Positions 9,700 through 12,032 of a DNA stretch of 12,032 nucleotides are shown piece by piece (within the stretch, counting starts at the first letter, position 1; every line of letters starts with the position of its first letter). A program made the translations under genes and the position numbers. This stretch comes from Baffinella frigidus (taxonomy: Eukaryota > Cryptophyceae > Cryptomonadales > Baffinellaceae), in NCBI GenBank assembly GCA_026770585.1, contig MU646347.1:830785-842816 (forward strand), given 5' to 3'. The notes beneath the pieces are model-generated. The model worked only from the letters and a program-made list of their open reading frames with translations. It was not told the origin of the DNA and did not search any database.

Positions 9700-10306
9700 A
9701 GAGGCCGGACACTGAGAACAAGTTGCCAGGGGCAGTTTCGGAAGTCAATTTTTGCCTTGAAAACTTAGAGGGCTTTGGGGCCAGGGGCTGTTTCGCGTTA
9801 CGTACCGATCGTTTCACTTTAGTCAACCTTTGTCTTCTTCAGTCAACCGGGTGGTAAAGACGCAATCTCGTTGGATCTTGAGATTTCGTCACGTCCTTTC
9901 AAGAGCCATCCACAAGCCTTAAAAAAAGACAGGAGCCATCTAAAGCAAGCGTTGCGACCTCGTGTCAGCATCGAAAGACCCAACCCAGCTTTCCACCCCT
10001 TTTTTCTACTTTTTTCAGCTTTCCACCCTTTTTTAAAATATCACGTCCCGATCTCAAAAACATGATCGGCCTGCGACCCTAAGTTAGGACAGTCGGCTGT
10101 GGCAAAAATAGCGCCTCGTCACCACCTCGTGACCAGAAGGCGTCCAGGAGGAAGACGAGATGGCGTCTTTACCACACGGTTGACTAAAGTGAAACGATCG
10201 GTACGTAACGCGAAACAGCCCCTGGCCCCAAAGCCCTCTAAGTTTTCAAGGCAAAAATTGACTTCCGAAACTGCCCCTGGCAACTTGTTCTCAGTGTCCG
10301 GCCTCT
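9700..10306. mobile_element. Foldback element, 607 bp with terminal arms of about 150-170 bp
   Basis: The left arm 9700-9870 and right arm 10156-10306 are reverse complements, perfect or nearly so over the outer 129 bp (AGAGGCCGGACACTGAGAAC to TTCACTTTAGTCAACC). The left arm has a 20-bp tandem duplication (agtcaacctttgtcttcttc) that the right lacks; beyond it pairing resumes to ATCTCG with two mismatches. Target duplication ATC at 9697-9699 and 10307-10309. The middle (9871-10155) has pyrimidine tracts (ctttccaccccttttttct repeated) and no protein I recognise. Long arms and lack of coding fit a non-autonomous foldback or MITE-like DNA transposon. Confidence 0.92.
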
Positions 10307-10309
10307 ATC

Positions 10310-10551
10310 AGGTTATGAGACGCTAGTACAAACCAAGTTTTGCCTCTGTGTGGTGAGGAGTCGTTTCCGAAGGAGCCAGACACACCGTTCGCTTTGTGAC
10401 TTCGTCTCCGCACCGTCCAGTCCGCCCGTCCCTGCCCGCCGCTTCCCTCTCATCACGCCATCCGTCGTGATTCAGCTGCTGCAAATAGGCACATTTTGTT
10501 GGTGCAGAGGACAAGTCAAATCATCTTTCATTGCTGGACCAGCAGGGGTAC
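10310..10551 (+). other. Leader region of the coiled-coil frame
   Basis: Pyrimidine- and C-rich from about 10390 to 10460, without ORF support. TTGGTGCAGAGG at 10499-10510 loosely resembles the TGGTATCAGAGC primer-binding site used with initiator tRNA-Met, as expected if this were a retroelement leader, but it does not match well. Confidence 0.3.
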
Positions 10552-11061
10552 ATGGCACGATCCAAGATCCCGCCGCGCGCCGTGCATGGGAGCGAGACGG
10601 CGGCGATTGACGCGCTGTCGAACCTAGTCTCAGAGCTAACTACGCAGCTCTCTACAACCCGACAAAACTCCGAAGCCCGCCTGACGCGCCTGCAAGCTGC
10701 CGCCGCAGAGAATCAGGAGCGCCTGGCTGCTGCCATCGCCGAGAAGCAAACGCGGCCAAGTGCGGAGGAGGTGCGGGTGCTGGAGGAGCGGCTAGCGGGG
10801 CAAGAGGAAGAGATCGCAGCGCTCAAGAGACAGCTGGCCGAGCGAAGGAGCCCACCACCAACACCACCGACGCTCGATAGCAGAGCAATGCAGACCGCGG
10901 CAGAGGAACCGGCGGGGCGGGATGTGGACAATGTGGGAGGGGAGGGGGCTGGGAAGACGCCGCGGCGTGACGAGGCTCTTCTGAAGGTGATGCCTTCCCT
11001 CAAGAGGCGTCGCGTCTGGCCTAGCTCTGTCTCAGTCTATTTTTGCCCACCAATTCGGTGA
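10552..11061 (+). CDS. Coiled-coil protein of 169 residues, possible truncated gag of a retroelement
   Basis: Start at ATG 10552 (tacATGGCA); the upstream part of the open frame has no ATG. Residues 1-20 are basic then neutral (MARSKIPPRAVHGSE). Residues about 20-68 and 71-99 form two strongly helical, Glu/Arg/Ala/Leu-rich coiled-coil segments (EARLTRLQAAAAENQERLAA; EEVRVLEERLAGQEEEIAAL), split by TRPS. Residues 101-140 are disordered (SPPPTPPT, Gly- and Glu-rich). The end (KRRRVWPSSV...) changes composition and may be read-through past a break. GC content and codon order stand out from the flanking AT-richer repeats. No enzymatic or zinc-finger motif. Such coiled-coil, Pro-rich proteins occur at the N-terminus of algal LTR-retrotransposon gag, but I see no LTR or pol, so function is unknown; it may also be an exon of a host gene. 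Confidence 0.6.
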   Translation: MARSKIPPRAVHGSETAAIDALSNLVSELTTQLSTTRQNSEARLTRLQAAAAENQERLAAAIAEKQTRPSAEEVRVLEERLAGQEEEIAALKRQLAERRSPPPTPPTLDSRAMQTAAEEPAGRDVDNVGGEGAGKTPRRDEALLKVMPSLKRRRVWPSSVSVYFCPPIR

Positions 11062-11288
11062 GCCCAGGCTCTTCCCCGCTCCAAAATTGCCGGATTTGAA
11101 CCGCAAACTGAACCCTAAACTCTGAACCAGCATGCCAACTTGAGAACAGTCGGTCGACCAGACAGAGGCAGAGGTAGTTGACAGCTTCCTCCCCGAAACA
11201 GCCCGTTCGGGACCCCTCGCTCTGCCTGAGTAGACCCTGAACTCTTCCCCCCTCGGAGCAGGGGGTGGAGGATGGCTGGGACCCAGCG
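11062..11288. other. Unassigned DNA
   Basis: No gene recognised. GCTCTGCCTGAGTA at 11219 also occurs at 6944 before a similar context. 11264-11288 (gtggaggatggctgggaccc) is a partial copy of the exon-like segment at 11452. Confidence 0.5.
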
Positions 11289-11291
11289 ACC

Positions 11292-11445
11292 TTAAACCCT
11301 AAACCCTCAACCTAAACCCTACACTCAACCCCCAACCATAAACCAGCTAAACCAGCTAAACCCACCGAAACCCTGAACCCTAAACCCTAAACCCTAAACC
11401 CTAAACCCTGAACCCTAAAACCCTAAACCCTAAACCCAGAACCTG
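11292..11445 (+). repeat. Telomere-like array, purest in the window
   Basis: Includes a run of at least five exact CCCTAAA units (about 11373-11407), flanked by variants such as CAGCTAAACC and CCCTGAA. C-rich strand on +. It ends shortly before the gaagcag acceptor-like site of the next exon-like segment. Confidence 0.93.
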
Positions 11446-11451
11446 AAGCAG

Positions 11452-11507
11452 GCAGCTGAGGTAGACCCGGAGGACGGCTGGGACCCGGAGACCCGCAGCA
11501 TCAACAG
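11452..11507 (+). CDS. Exon-like segment, unknown protein
   Basis: Between gaagcag and a CAG/gttcta site, 56 nt read AAEVDPEDGWDPETRSIN plus two bases. It is GC-rich and follows a telomere-like array, the same setting as the AIP1 exons. A partial copy with the same frame (VEDGWDPAT) is at 11268-11293, and another (DPETRSINR) at 11647-11674. I do not recognise the protein. Repetition of exon pieces next to an intact one is how this gene region behaves elsewhere, which supports it being a real exon of a second gene. Confidence 0.4.
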
Positions 11508-11534
11508 GTTCTACCACCAACCCTCACAGCTTGT

Positions 11535-11642
11535 GCAAATCGACCATTTTCGATTCGGGATTTCAAGAGGGTTGAAGTCGGAATCCGACTTCAACGGCTC
11601 CAATTCCCGTTGAAATCGGGAAATCGAAAATCGTCGATTTGC
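11535..11642. mobile_element. 108-bp hairpin element
   Basis: Ends GCAAATCGACCATTTTCGAT and the complement of ATCGAAAATCGTCGATTTGC pair with one mismatch; further in, gggatttcaa pairs with ttgaaatcgg-type sequence and GTTGAAGTCGG with CCGACTTCAAC at the tip (11570-11594). It sits between two direct copies of CCGGAGACCCGCAGCATCAA (11485 and 11650). Confidence 0.88.
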
Positions 11643-11646
11643 CCCG

Positions 11647-11674
11647 ATCCGGAGACCCGCAGCATCAACAGGTT
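11647..11674 (+). pseudogene. Partial copy of the exon-like segment
   Basis: Twenty-seven of its bases match 11482-11509 (gacccggagacccgcagcat with one change, then caacaggtt). It starts at the DPETRSIN part; the preceding bases are hairpin element. Confidence 0.6.
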
Positions 11675-11679
11675 ATCAC

Positions 11680-12032
11680 TACAGCAAAGCCACAGGGGAA
11701 GTCTGAAATTCTTGGACTCGACACTAAGTCCCATTCCTGACAGGGCAATTTGCATAAGAACAAGATAGTCGGCAATTAATTTATGGTACAAATTTTACAA
11801 CACACATGTAAACGAAGGCGTTTGTAAAGCCCTTTAATGACAAAATGTTTGGACCGATTTGAAGGTCGGAAAGTTGCAATTCCGGAGAAAACGGAGAAAA
11901 CGGGAATATCGGCTTTGGGAGTCCAGGTTATGGACATTTTGCCCAAAAGATCATGGCTTCGATAGGGAAACATGAAAAATAAATGGACCGAATCGTGTGT
12001 GAATCGCTTTTGACAAAAAGAAAACCCGCTTT
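11680..12032. other. Right-edge DNA, nothing recognised
   Basis: AT-richer, with a small tandem ggagaaaacggagaaaacggg at 11883. Minus-strand frames of 65-66 codons exist here but match nothing and have no supporting composition. Confidence 0.5.

Noticed and set aside
9535-9768. Open frame of 77 codons with a GT donor-like site (AAGgtgaga)
   Set aside because: The start lies in a self-complementary hairpin (9545-9589) and the end in the foldback arm; the composition is not protein-like.
10499-10510. Retrotransposon primer-binding site TTGGTGCAGAGG
   Set aside because: Matches the tRNA-Met site poorly, and no LTR pair or pol gene is visible in the window.
11292-11445. Chromosome end or true telomere
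   Set aside because: Only about five exact units in a row, many variants, and unique sequence on both sides; this is interstitial telomere-like DNA.
11591-11973. Two minus-strand frames of 65-66 codons near the right edge
   Set aside because: No homologue recognised, no coding composition, and one overlaps the 108-bp hairpin.

Overview
The window looks like nuclear DNA of a repeat-rich eukaryote, most likely an alga. Short GC-rich coding islands sit in GT-AG introns. Degenerate CCCTAAA-type (plant or green-algal telomere-like) repeats are everywhere, with many small inverted-repeat elements. Nothing looks bacterial: there are no operons, and almost all long reading frames are read-through of repeats. 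A prasinophyte green alga such as Cymbomonas would fit, but that is a guess from style, not a match I could run.

The main content is one broken-up gene on the + strand, from 562 to the stop codon at 8130-8132. No open reading frame shows it whole. Eight short exons (562-618, 1496-1534, 1876-1932, 2580-2669, 3239-3262, 4725-4814, 6198-6270, 8077-8132) join in frame into the last 161 residues of a WD40 protein. These residues match the C-terminal four WD repeats of actin-interacting protein 1 (AIP1/WDR1), the cofactor that helps ADF/cofilin take actin filaments apart. One exon is only 24 nt long. Joins are phase 0, except the last, where G plus AC makes an Asp codon. Each WD repeat is encoded by two consecutive exons. 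The 5' part of the gene lies left of the window.

The introns (341 to 1806 bp) hold telomere-like arrays, decayed partial copies of the neighbouring exons, and miniature transposons. A 145-bp family with 4-bp target duplications occurs four times and a 140-bp family without inverted ends occurs twice at full length. Two insertions split decayed exon copies cleanly, so the order of events can be read: exon fragments were duplicated first, elements inserted later. Just after the stop codon a 20-bp minisatellite begins.

From about 8.3 to 10.3 kb the DNA is intergenic and made of small elements: three TA-flanked hairpins with C-run/G-run stems, more copies of the 140-bp family, and a 607-bp foldback element with its empty-site duplicate next to it. 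From 10.3 to 11.1 kb there is a GC-rich reading frame for a 169-residue coiled-coil protein, possibly a truncated retroelement gag. The last kilobase holds another telomere-like array, a short exon-like segment present about three times, a 108-bp hairpin, and about 350 bp with no recognisable feature.
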